Below, one piece after another: positions 36,635 through 44,847 of a DNA stretch of 64,000 nucleotides (the first letter of the stretch is position 1; every line of letters begins with the position of its first letter). The notes under the pieces are model-generated. The model did not search any database and was not told the origin of the DNA. It worked only from the letters and a program-made list of their open reading frames with translations. Both the position numbers and the translations under genes were made by a program. This DNA is from Agromyces sp. Soil535 (GTDB lineage Bacteria; Actinomycetota; Actinomycetes; Actinomycetales; Microbacteriaceae): positions 62,001 through 126,000 of the forward strand of contig NZ_LMRW01000028.1 in assembly GCF_001428255.1 (NCBI RefSeq), in the 5' to 3' direction.

Positions 36635-37960
36635 ATGAACCAAGCCGAGCTCCTCGACGCGCTCGCAGGACCCGTGCGCGTTCGGCGCGTCGTCGACGCC
36701 GAGCAGCCGGCCGCACCGGTCGCGCTCGCGACGGCGATCATCCCGGCCCGCGGCGGCTCGCAGGGGCTCCCGGGCAAGAACCTCGCACGGGTCGGGGGCG
36801 TGCCGCTCGTGGCCCGCGCGGTGCGCGCCGCGCTCGCCGCAACGCGCGTCGGCCGCGTCGTCGTCACGACCGACGACGACGGCATCGCCGAGGCGGCGCG
36901 GGACGCGGGCGCCGAGATCGTCCGCCGACCGGCCGAGCTCGCGGGCGCCACGGCGTCGAGCGAGTCGGCGCTCCTGCACGCACTCGAGGCGCTCGGGCAC
37001 GAGACCCCTGGCCCCGATGACCTCACCGTCTTCATCCAGGCCACATCGCCGTTCATCGATCCGGCCGACCTCGACGCGGCGATCGAGCGCGTCGCGCAGG
37101 GGGAGCGCGACGCCGTGTTCTCCGCCGCGCCGACGCATGTCTTCCTCTGGCGCGATGACGCCGTCGCGGGCGCCGCCGGCGTGAACCACGACGCCGCCCA
37201 CCGCCCACGCCGTCAGGACCGCGAGCCCGAGTACGCCGAGACGGGCGCGTTCTACGTGTTCCGCACCGACGGGTTCCGCGAGGCGGGCCATCGTTTCTTC
37301 GGCCGCATCGGCATCCAGCCCGTGCACCCCGACCATGCGCTCGAGATCGACGACGCCGCCGACCTCGAGCGGGCGCGGGCCCTGGCGACCCACATCGACC
37401 GAGGCCTCGCCGCGGTCGGGCGCGGCGTCGGCGACGCGCGGCATCCGCTCATCGACGTCGACGCGCTCGTCACCGACTTCGACGGCGTGCACACCGACGA
37501 CACCGTGATGGTCGATCAGCTCGGGCGCGAGACCGTGCGCGTGAGCCGCAGCGACGGCCACGGCATCGCGCGGCTCAGGGCGGCGGGCGTACCCGTGCTC
37601 ATCCTTTCCGCCGAGGAGAACCCCGTCGTGGGGCGGCGCGCCGAGAAGCTCGGCGTGGAATGCGCACAGGGCGTTGCGGAGAAGGGGGCCGTGCTGCGCG
37701 ACTGGGCGGTCGCCCGCAGCATCCGCCTCGACCGCATCGCCTACCTCGGCAACGACCGCGGGGACCTGCCGGCGCTCGCAGAGGTCGGGTGGCCCATAGC
37801 GGTGGCCGATGCGGCGCCCGAGGTACTCGCCGCGGCGCGCCATGTGCTGGAGCGGCGAGGCGGCGACGGGGCCGTGCGGGAACTCTCCGACCTCATCGTC
37901 GGAGCCAGGACGACGGCGGGTGCAGACCGGCACCCGCGACGAGGAGGAGTGAGCGAATGA
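36635..37960 (+). CDS. NeuA-type CMP-sialate synthetase fused to a KdsC-like HAD phosphatase
   Basis: The 441-residue protein has a cytidylyltransferase domain (about 30-255) beginning TAIIPARGGSQGLPGKN and with QATSPF, the CMP-NeuAc/KDO synthetase signatures. A HAD domain follows (about 270-420), with VTDFDGVHTDD as nucleophile motif and GNDRGDLPAL near the end. It would activate a nonulosonic acid with CTP and dephosphorylate its 9-phosphate form. The same pairing occurs in animal CMAS. The ribosome site is weak. It overlaps neuB by four bases. Confidence 0.85.
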   Translation: MNQAELLDALAGPVRVRRVVDAEQPAAPVALATAIIPARGGSQGLPGKNLARVGGVPLVARAVRAALAATRVGRVVVTTDDDGIAEAARDAGAEIVRRPAELAGATASSESALLHALEALGHETPGPDDLTVFIQATSPFIDPADLDAAIERVAQGERDAVFSAAPTHVFLWRDDAVAGAAGVNHDAAHRPRRQDREPEYAETGAFYVFRTDGFREAGHRFFGRIGIQPVHPDHALEIDDAADLERARALATHIDRGLAAVGRGVGDARHPLIDVDALVTDFDGVHTDDTVMVDQLGRETVRVSRSDGHGIARLRAAGVPVLILSAEENPVVGRRAEKLGVECAQGVAEKGAVLRDWAVARSIRLDRIAYLGNDRGDLPALAEVGWPIAVADAAPEVLAAARHVLERRGGDGAVRELSDLIVGARTTAGADRHPRRGGVSE

Positions 37961-38832
37961 CATCCGTGCGCATCGGCCGATCGGTGATCGGCCCAGGAAT
38001 GCCCGTCTACGTGATCGGCGAGATCGGCCTGAACCACAACGGCGACGTCGAGATCGCGAAGCGCCTCATCGACGTGGCGGTGGAGTCCGGCGCGCAGGCG
38101 GTGAAGTTCCAGAAGCGCACGCCCGAGATCGCGACGCCCGAGCACATGCGCGACGTGCTCCGCGAGACGCCGTGGGGCACGATGACCTACCTCGACTACC
38201 GCCGTCGCGTCGAGTTCGGCGAGGCCGAGTACCTCGAGATCGCGTCGTACGCGCTCCGCGCCGGCGTGGACTGGTTCGCGTCGCCGTGGGACGTGCCGTC
38301 GGTCGAGTTCCTCGAGCGGCTCGACGTGGTCGCGCACAAGATCGCCTCCGCGTCGGTGACCGACATCGAGCTCCTCGACGCCGTCGCCCGCACCGGCAAG
38401 CCCGTGATCCTCTCCACCGGCATGTCGACGATCGACGAGATCGACCGCGCCGTCCAGGCGCTCGGCACCGACCGCCTCGTGCTCATGCACGCCACCTCGA
38501 GCTACCCGATGCCGGCGGAGGAGGCGAATCTCCGCATGGTCGAGACCCTGCAGCGCCGGTACCCCGGCGTGCCGGTGGGGTACTCGGGGCACGAGCGGGG
38601 GCTCCAGATCTCGCTCGCCGCCGTCGCGCTCGGCGCGGTCGCGGTCGAGCGGCACATCACGCTCGATCGCGCGATGTGGGGGAGCGACCAGTCCGCTTCG
38701 CTCGAGCCGCAGGGCCTCCAGCACCTCGTGCGCGACATCCGCATCATCGGCGAGGCGATGGGCGACGGCGTGAAGCGCGTGTTCCCGGGCGAGGTGGCAC
38801 CCCGGGCCAAGCTGCGCCGGGTGCCCGCGTGA
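37957..38832 (+). CDS. neuB: NeuB-family N-acetylneuraminate (or related) synthase
   Basis: The 291-residue protein has GEIGLNHNGD near residue 22, VKFQKRTP, LSTGMST, and GYSGHERG, the NeuB hallmarks. It condenses an N-acetylmannosamine-type sugar with phosphoenolpyruvate. It is shorter than the usual 340 or so residues because the C-terminal SAF (antifreeze-like) domain is missing. AGGAGG lies upstream and the ATG overlaps the previous stop. Confidence 0.9.
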   Translation: MTSVRIGRSVIGPGMPVYVIGEIGLNHNGDVEIAKRLIDVAVESGAQAVKFQKRTPEIATPEHMRDVLRETPWGTMTYLDYRRRVEFGEAEYLEIASYALRAGVDWFASPWDVPSVEFLERLDVVAHKIASASVTDIELLDAVARTGKPVILSTGMSTIDEIDRAVQALGTDRLVLMHATSSYPMPAEEANLRMVETLQRRYPGVPVGYSGHERGLQISLAAVALGAVAVERHITLDRAMWGSDQSASLEPQGLQHLVRDIRIIGEAMGDGVKRVFPGEVAPRAKLRRVPA

Positions 38833-40139
38833 GCCAGGCGCTCCTCGTCGTCGCCGACACCGACTCGTACGTCAAATGGGGCGCTGCGCTCGCGTCGCAG
38901 CTTCCCCCGGATGCCTGGCGCGCGCGCGTGGTCGTCGTGGCGACGCCCGCGCAGCCCAGCGCACGTCAGCTCGATGTCGCGCTCGCGGGTTCGCGTTTCG
39001 CGCCGTCGGACGTCGAGGTGCGGGAGCTCCATGAGCTCGGCCGCCTGCTGGCCGACCTGCGTCCGGACGCGGTGCTCCTCGCGCTGCGCGGGCCGCTCGT
39101 GCGCGTGGTGGTGCCGGTGATCGACGGCGCCGACCGGCCGGTGCTCGTGAGCGGATTCCCCGGCCTCACGATCCCTGCCGAGCCGAAGGCCATCGTCTAC
39201 CGCGAGCGCGTCGACCTCATCGTGCTGCACAGCCGTCGCGAGGTGCGGGAGTTCGGGGTGAACGCCGGCCATCTCGGCGTGCCCATCGAGCTCGGGCTCG
39301 CGACGCTGCCGTTCCTGCGCGTCGCGGCGCGGGAGCCCGCCCCTGTCGGTGCCGCGGGCTCGTCGGACACGGCCGCCGTGGGCTTCGACGCCGACCGCAC
39401 CGATCTCGTGTTCGCGGCGCAGGCGAAGGTCCCGGCCCAGCGTGAGGACCGCGTGAGACTCCTCGGCTGGCTGGCGGATGCCGCACGCCGCCGTCCGCAC
39501 CGGCGCGTCGTCGTGAAGGTGCGCGCCCGCGCCGGCGAGGCGCAGACGCACGCGGAATCGTACGACTACGGCGAGCTGCTCGCGGATCCCGAGGTGCGCG
39601 CGGAGCTCGGAGGCACCCTGCCCCCGAACCTGGTCGTGGAGGACGGCCCCATGGCCGAGCACCTGGCACGGGCGTCGGCACTCGTCACGGTGAGCTCCAC
39701 CGCCGTGCTGGAGGCCGTGGCCGAGGGCGTTCCGTCGCTCGTGATCGACGAGTTCGGTGTGGCGCCGAAGCTGATCAACACCGTGTTCGTCGGCAGCGGG
39801 CTGTTCGGCGGCGCCGAGGCGGTCGTCACGGGCGCGGCGCGCCATCCGGATCCGTCGTGGCTCGACGACAACTACTTCCACGGGCCCGACGCCGACGACT
39901 GGCTCGAGCACCTCGAGGGCCTCCTGGCCAGTCGACAGCGCGACGGACTGCCACCGACCGTGCGGCGCTTCAACCTCACCGGCGGGGCCCTGCGTCGCGC
40001 GTTCGAGCGCAAGCGGATGCTCGGGCATCACGACCGCTCACTCGGTGGCGGCCTCGCGATGGCGGTCGCCGTGCCCGCGCGGTGGGTCGTGCGGCGGGTC
40101 AGGCGCCTCCGGGCGAGGCTCGCACCGCTGCGCGCCTGA
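38829..40139 (+). CDS. DUF6716-like putative glycosyltransferase of the sialate cluster
   Basis: The 436-residue protein overlaps neuB by four bases. It resembles the DUF6716 family often found beside neuA and neuB in actinobacteria. It has a GT-B-like layout: an N-terminal Rossmann half, then ASALVTVSSTAVLEAVAEGVPSL near residues 278-300, which recalls the donor-binding segment of polysialyl or capsule transferases, and a basic C-terminal end. It may transfer the CMP-sugar to a surface glycan. Function is inferred. Confidence 0.7.
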   Translation: MSQALLVVADTDSYVKWGAALASQLPPDAWRARVVVVATPAQPSARQLDVALAGSRFAPSDVEVRELHELGRLLADLRPDAVLLALRGPLVRVVVPVIDGADRPVLVSGFPGLTIPAEPKAIVYRERVDLIVLHSRREVREFGVNAGHLGVPIELGLATLPFLRVAAREPAPVGAAGSSDTAAVGFDADRTDLVFAAQAKVPAQREDRVRLLGWLADAARRRPHRRVVVKVRARAGEAQTHAESYDYGELLADPEVRAELGGTLPPNLVVEDGPMAEHLARASALVTVSSTAVLEAVAEGVPSLVIDEFGVAPKLINTVFVGSGLFGGAEAVVTGAARHPDPSWLDDNYFHGPDADDWLEHLEGLLASRQRDGLPPTVRRFNLTGGALRRAFERKRMLGHHDRSLGGGLAMAVAVPARWVVRRVRRLRARLAPLRA

Positions 40140-40167
40140 CGGCCGCCGCCGGCCACTGGTCGCGCGG

Positions 40168-40704
40168 CTAGTCGACCGGTGCGGTGTGCTCCTCGACGTG
40201 CCGCAGGTACGCGGCGGCGTTGCGGCGGATGCCCGCTCGCTCCTCATCGGAGAGCTCGCGCCGCACCTTCCCCGGCACGCCGGCGACCAGGGACCCGGGC
40301 GGGACGACGGTGCCCTCGAGCACGACCGCCCCCGCCGCGACGAGCGAACCCGAGCCGATGACCGCGCCGTTCAGCACGGTCGCGCCCATGCCGATCAGGC
40401 AGTCGTCCTCGACGGTGCAGCCGTGCAGCACCGCGCCGTGGCCGACCGAGACACCGCGACCGATCGTGAGTGGGAAGCCCGCATCGACGTGGCACACGAC
40501 GGCGTCCTGCAGGTTCGACTCCTCACCGAGCGCGATCGGTTCGGCCTCGGCGCGGAGCACCGCGTTGTACCAGACGCTCGATCCGCCCGCGAGGCGCACG
40601 TTCCCGACGATGACTGCACCGGCCGCGACGAACGCCCGCTCGTCGACGACGGGCGCCGGGATGCCGGCGATGGTCAGGATGCGGGCGGAGGGGTCTGCGC
40701 TCAT
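40168..40704 (-). CDS. Gamma-carbonic-anhydrase-like hexapeptide protein (YrdA/PaaY type)
   Basis: The 178-residue protein is a left-handed beta helix with repeated hexapeptides. The metal histidines lie in CHVDAGFP and GHGAVLHG. Relatives bind zinc or iron; some are carbonic anhydrases and others thioesterases or transferases. It is convergent with the sialate cluster and alone as a gene. Confidence 0.85.
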   Translation of the reverse strand: MSADPSARILTIAGIPAPVVDERAFVAAGAVIVGNVRLAGGSSVWYNAVLRAEAEPIALGEESNLQDAVVCHVDAGFPLTIGRGVSVGHGAVLHGCTVEDDCLIGMGATVLNGAVIGSGSLVAAGAVVLEGTVVPPGSLVAGVPGKVRRELSDEERAGIRRNAAAYLRHVEEHTAPVD

Positions 40705-40741
40705 GGCGCCAGCCTACGCGGGCGGCCTCGACGAAGTCGCC

Positions 40742-42049
40742 TCAGCCCTCTCCGGCCCGGCGCCGCTGCAGCGCCACGCGGACGGCGCGGACGATGACAC
40801 CGGCGGCCAGCACGGCGACGCCCGCAACGATGGAGACGGGCGGCAGCGTGGCGACGAGCACGACGCATCCGATCGCGCCCGCCCACGACAGCCAGCGCGG
40901 CACCAGCCGCTCGGCGCGCTGCTGCGTGAGCGCCGACGCGTTCGCGACGAGGTAGTACAGCAGCACGCCGAACGACGAGAACCCGATCGCACCGCGCAGG
41001 TCGGCGACGAGCACGAGTGCCACGATCGCCACCCCCACCGTCAACTCGGCCACGTGCGGCACCCCGAACCGCGGATGCACCCGCGTGAGCGCGCGCGGCA
41101 GCTCGCCGTCGCGCGCCATCGCGAGGCTCGTGCGCCCGACCCCCGCGATGAGGGCGAGCAGCGACCCGAGCGCGGCGACGCCGCCCGCGATGCGCACGAC
41201 CGGTTCGGCCCAGGACCAGCCCGCGACGCCCACGACGTCGACGAGCGGAGCCGTGGATGCCGCGAGCCGGTCCGGCCCGAGCGCGCCGAGTGCCGCGGTG
41301 CCCACGGCGGCGTACAGGAGCACGACGATGCCGAACGAGATCGCGATCGCACGGGGGATCGTGCGGGCGGGATCCTTCACCTCCTCGCCGAGGGTCGCGA
41401 TGCGGGCGTAGCCGGCGAAGGCGAAGAAGACGAGTGCGCCGGCCTGGAGCACGCCGTAGGGTCCGTCCACGGGCGCCGCCCCGGCGGCATCCGTGGTGCC
41501 GAGGCCCGCGGATGCCGGGCCGGGCCCAGCCAACGCCGCGATGCCCGCCGCCACGACGACCAGGAGCACCGCGATCACGGCTGAGACGATCACCGACGCG
41601 ACACGCGCGGTGCGCGTGACGCCGAGCACGTTGACGCCCACGAGCGCGACGACCGCGCCGACGGCGACCGGCCTCTGCCACGCCGCCGGCACGAGATAGG
41701 CAGACGCCGTGATGGCCATCGCCGCGCAACTCGCGGTCTTGCCGATCACGAACCCCCACCCGGCGAGGAAGCCCGGCCACGCCCCGAGCCGCTCCCGGCC
41801 GTAGCGGTAGGCGCCGCCCGCCTCGGGGTAGCGCGCGGCGAGCTGGGCCGTGGAACCCGCGTTCGCGAACGCGACGAACGCGGCGATCGCGAGGCCCGCG
41901 AGGAGCCACGCGCCCGCGGCCTGCGCGGCGGGCGCCCACACCGCGAAGACGCCCGCGCCGATCATCGCGGCGAGGCCGATCGCGACCGCGTCGCGCAGCC
42001 CGAGCCGGCGGGCGAGGCGATCATGGGCGGGTCGTGGTGCGGCGGTCAC
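40742..42049 (-). CDS. APC-family amino-acid permease
   Basis: The 435-residue protein has about twelve predicted helices, with the APC first-helix motif IGAGVFAVWAP and GGAYRYGRERLG. The conserved EEVKDPARTIPRAI loop is present. It is a proton- or gradient-driven amino acid or amine transporter. The substrate is not predictable. The GTG at 42049 is the start and no ribosome site is obvious. Confidence 0.88.
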   Translation of the reverse strand: MTAAPRPAHDRLARRLGLRDAVAIGLAAMIGAGVFAVWAPAAQAAGAWLLAGLAIAAFVAFANAGSTAQLAARYPEAGGAYRYGRERLGAWPGFLAGWGFVIGKTASCAAMAITASAYLVPAAWQRPVAVGAVVALVGVNVLGVTRTARVASVIVSAVIAVLLVVVAAGIAALAGPGPASAGLGTTDAAGAAPVDGPYGVLQAGALVFFAFAGYARIATLGEEVKDPARTIPRAIAISFGIVVLLYAAVGTAALGALGPDRLAASTAPLVDVVGVAGWSWAEPVVRIAGGVAALGSLLALIAGVGRTSLAMARDGELPRALTRVHPRFGVPHVAELTVGVAIVALVLVADLRGAIGFSSFGVLLYYLVANASALTQQRAERLVPRWLSWAGAIGCVVLVATLPPVSIVAGVAVLAAGVIVRAVRVALQRRRAGEG

Positions 42050-42106
42050 GCGGGAACCCTACTCCACCGACGTGGACCGAGCGTGGCGGGATCGTAGGAT
42101 CGACGC

Positions 42107-42610
42107 ATGCCCTCCGAGCCGTCGTCCGCCCTCTCGCACGCCGCCGTCGACCGCGTCGCCGCCGCCCTCGCCGCGCAGGGCGTCGAGCCGCGGATCGTCT
42201 GGTTCGACGACGCCGTGACGACGGCGCAGCTCGCGGCCGACGCGCTCGGCGTCGAGGTCGGCCAGATCGCGAACTCACTCGTGTTCACCCTCGACGACGA
42301 ACCCATCCTCGTCCTCACCTCGGGCGCTCACCGCGTCGACACGGAGTGGCTCGGCGCCGAGCTCGGCGGTGTCATCCGGCGCGCGTCGAAGGAGACCGTG
42401 AAGGCGGCGACCGGGCAGGTCATCGGCGGGGTCGCTCCCGTGGGGCATCCGTCGCGCGTGCACACCATCGTCGACGTGCAGCTCGCCGACTATCCCGTGG
42501 TGTGGGCGGCCGCGGGGCACGCGAAGACCGTGTTCCCGACGACGTTCGACGAGCTCGTGCGCATCACCGGCGGCACTCCGCGCGCGGTCGAGCCGCACGC
42601 CGCCCACTGA
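42107..42610 (+). CDS. YbaK/EbsC-family aminoacyl-tRNA deacylase
   Basis: The 167-residue protein has the YbaK fold with QIANSLVF, the conserved Lys-rich KETVKAATGQVIGGVAPVG segment, and a final strand VFPTTFDELVRIT. Family members clear mischarged tRNA (for example Cys- or Ala-tRNA-Pro). It is divergent from the APC permease and followed by a repeat-rich gap. Confidence 0.9.
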   Translation: MPSEPSSALSHAAVDRVAAALAAQGVEPRIVWFDDAVTTAQLAADALGVEVGQIANSLVFTLDDEPILVLTSGAHRVDTEWLGAELGGVIRRASKETVKAATGQVIGGVAPVGHPSRVHTIVDVQLADYPVVWAAAGHAKTVFPTTFDELVRITGGTPRAVEPHAAH

Positions 42611-42655
42611 GCGGCGAACCGACGCTTCGCGACGTCGCCGCGGCCCACGCCGCAG

Positions 42656-42722
42656 ACGCTCTCCACGTCGGGATTCTCCACATCGGGACTCTCCACATCG
42701 CGACTCTCCCCACGTCGGACTC
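42656..42722. repeat. Short tandem repeat, 15-16 bp unit
   Basis: Four to five imperfect copies of a unit close to GACTCTCCACATCGG follow each other without a gap. The copies differ at one or two bases. It lies directly after the YbaK gene. It is a minisatellite-like tract that is outside any coding frame I accept. Confidence 0.75.
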
Positions 42723-42758
42723 TCTCACCATGCGATCCACTTCCTCGGACTGCGGAGA

Positions 42759-42886
42759 CTCCGGCCTGATGCCGCAACCGTGTACAGACTCCGGCACTGC
42801 TGCCGCACCCGTCCACAGGCTCCGCTCTGATGCCGCCACCCCGTACAGGCTCCGGCACTGATGCCGAATTGGCATCAATGCCGGAG
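42759..42886. repeat. Four-unit 30-bp tandem repeat ending in a 37-bp near-perfect palindrome
   Basis: Units start at 42759, 42789, 42820 and 42850, each beginning CTCCG and containing a CGGCA/TGCCG-type dyad. The last unit extends into a palindrome, 42850-42865 paired with 42871-42886, with one mismatch and a 5-base centre. The array ends 82 bases before the HTH gene at 42969. It could be a multiple operator for that protein. The rest of the 358-bp gap holds no gene. Confidence 0.75.
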
Positions 42887-42968
42887 TCATTCGCCGGATG
42901 ACGTCATTTCGGACGTGCGAGCCGATGTCGGTGCGGGTTGAGAGGCTCCGGCGGAGGGAGTTGAGCCG

Positions 42969-43664
42969 ATGACTGAAGAACGGACGTATCGTCGCTGGCC
43001 TGATGAGGTCGGATCGGATGAGGGTGGGCCTGAGGGGGTCGGTCCCGAGGGGACCGGTCCCGGTGGGATCGGCGGCGAAGGGCCTGCCATCGACGTGCCT
43101 GGACTCGTGATGCGCGTGCGGCGGACATGCGATCTGCGTCAGCGTGATCTCGGCAATGCACTCGGCCTCGACCAATCGCAGGTTGCACGCATCGAGTCGG
43201 CGCGACGTCGGATCGGTCTGCCGCTGCTGGCCCGGATCCTGGCGCTCGCCGACCTTCGCATTGCAGTCCTCGACCGAGATGGGGTCGAGGTCGTACCCGT
43301 TCCGCATGACGTCCTTCGCGATAACGCCGGGCGCCGCATGCCCGCCCATCTCGACGTCCGTGTCCCGTCCGACAGGCCGGTGTCGGCGATGCTCAAAGCC
43401 CATCACGATCGTCCGATGCCGCAGGCGTGGTACCACCATCGACCCGAACGAGACCGGCGGCGGGTGACGCGGGACGCCGGCGCGATCGATGATCAGCCGA
43501 CCCTGCGTGGCCTTGCGCTGCTCGAGCGTGATCGACGCGCCGCGCGCACTCGGGACGTGCGTCAGCGGGCAGCCGCGCTGCTCGAGCTCGACTGCAGCTG
43601 CTCAAGTACCTGTTGGGAGCGCCGCGCGTGTGCGGACGCCTGCACGTGTCGATGCGAGCAATGA
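42969..43664 (+). CDS. XRE-type helix-turn-helix protein with cysteine-rich tail
   Basis: The 231-residue protein has a Gly/Glu-rich N-terminal region (about 15-40) and a helix-turn-helix (about 45-100, RQRDLGNALGLDQSQVARIE). A middle region follows with EVVPVPHDVL and basic stretches. The last 25 residues hold eight cysteines in close spacing (CSCSSTC and CTCRC included), which suggests a metal-binding end. GGAGGGAG precedes the ATG. Codon use is a little less GC-biased than its neighbours. It may bind the repeat array just upstream. No pathway is known to me. Confidence 0.8.
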   Translation: MTEERTYRRWPDEVGSDEGGPEGVGPEGTGPGGIGGEGPAIDVPGLVMRVRRTCDLRQRDLGNALGLDQSQVARIESARRRIGLPLLARILALADLRIAVLDRDGVEVVPVPHDVLRDNAGRRMPAHLDVRVPSDRPVSAMLKAHHDRPMPQAWYHHRPERDRRRVTRDAGAIDDQPTLRGLALLERDRRAARTRDVRQRAAALLELDCSCSSTCWERRACADACTCRCEQ

Positions 43665-43689
43665 CCGCTCGTGTCGCCCGCGTCGTCCG

Positions 43690-44847
43690 TCAGGCGTCGC
43701 GCCGGGCGCCCTGGCTCGGGTGCACCGTGAAGATCCCCGGCTCCCGATAGCCGCGCTCGGCGAAGGCCGCGGTGATCTCGCGCGTCACGACCGGCACGAG
43801 CGCGTCGATCATGAGCGCGATGGCCGAGCCACCGAACCCGCCGCCCGTCATACGCGCGCCGATCGCGCCGTGCGCCTGCGCGGTGGCGACCGCGAGGTCG
43901 AGCTCGGGCACCGAGATCTCGAAGTCGTCCCGCATCGACACGTGCGAGGCATCGAGGAACGGGCCGATGGCGCCAGGGCCGTGCTCCCGGAGCGTGCGCA
44001 CCGTGTCGAGCACGCGCTGGTTCTCGGTCACCACGTGCCGCACGCGGCGGAAGGTCTCGTCGTCGAGCACGTCGGCGGCGCGCTCGAGGTCGTCGAGCCG
44101 GACGTCGCGCAGCGAGTCGACGCCGAGCGCATGCGCGCCGGCCTCGCACGATGCCCGCCGCGCCGCGTACCCGCCCGAGGCGTGGGCGTGCTCGACCTTC
44201 GTGTCGATGACGAGGAGCGACAGGCCGTCCGCCGCGAAGCCGAGCGGAATCACGTCGGCGTCCAGGCTGCGGCAGTCGAGGAAGACGCCGGCATCCGCTT
44301 CGCCGAGGAGCGACGCGGATTGGTCCATGATGCCGGTCGGCGCACCGACCACGCGGTTCTCGGCGAGCTGGCCGACCTTCGCCAGCGTCGACCGGTCGAA
44401 GCCGAGACCCCAGTGCTCGTCGAGCGCGAGCGCCACGGCGGACTCGATCGCGGCTGACGACGACAGCCCGGCGCCGACCGGGACGGAGCTCGTGATGTAC
44501 AGGTCGACGCCCCGCACATGCTCGAGGTCGGCGCCGAACTCGCCGAGGGCCCACGCCACCCCGAGCGGGTAGGCCGCCCACCCGTCGAGGGCGTCGGGCG
44601 CGAGCTCGTCGACGTGGATCTCGACGGGCTCGGCGGTGAAGCTGGAGGCCACCCGGATGACGCGGTCATCGCGGTCGCCGAGCGCCACGGCGGTGCGGTG
44701 GTCGATGGCGAACGGGAACACGAACCCGTCGTTGTAATCGGTGTGCTCGCCGATGAGGTTCACCCGTCCGGGGGCGGACCAGGCGCCGATCGGCTTCCGT
44801 CCGTACCACTCGGCGAATCCGTGCATCGCCTCTGCGACCCCGCTCAT
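43690..44847 (-). CDS. galK: Galactokinase
   Basis: The 385-residue protein has the GalK signature GRVNLIGEHTDYNDG, the GHMP ATP loop GLSSSAA, and MTGGGFGG near the end. It phosphorylates galactose at C1. Its ATG overlaps the galT stop by four bases. The galE epimerase of the Leloir pathway is not in the window. Confidence 0.97.
   Translation of the reverse strand: MSGVAEAMHGFAEWYGRKPIGAWSAPGRVNLIGEHTDYNDGFVFPFAIDHRTAVALGDRDDRVIRVASSFTAEPVEIHVDELAPDALDGWAAYPLGVAWALGEFGADLEHVRGVDLYITSSVPVGAGLSSSAAIESAVALALDEHWGLGFDRSTLAKVGQLAENRVVGAPTGIMDQSASLLGEADAGVFLDCRSLDADVIPLGFAADGLSLLVIDTKVEHAHASGGYAARRASCEAGAHALGVDSLRDVRLDDLERAADVLDDETFRRVRHVVTENQRVLDTVRTLREHGPGAIGPFLDASHVSMRDDFEISVPELDLAVATAQAHGAIGARMTGGGFGGSAIALMIDALVPVVTREITAAFAERGYREPGIFTVHPSQGARRDA

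Noticed and set aside
42609..42861. Repetitive peptides read from the tandem repeats (HIGTLHI-like or MWRVP-like)
   Set aside because: They arise from translating the DNA repeats in long shadow frames. No ribosome site or domain supports them.
42759..42886. CRISPR array
   Set aside because: The units are contiguous 30-bp repeats without unique spacers, and no cas genes are nearby.
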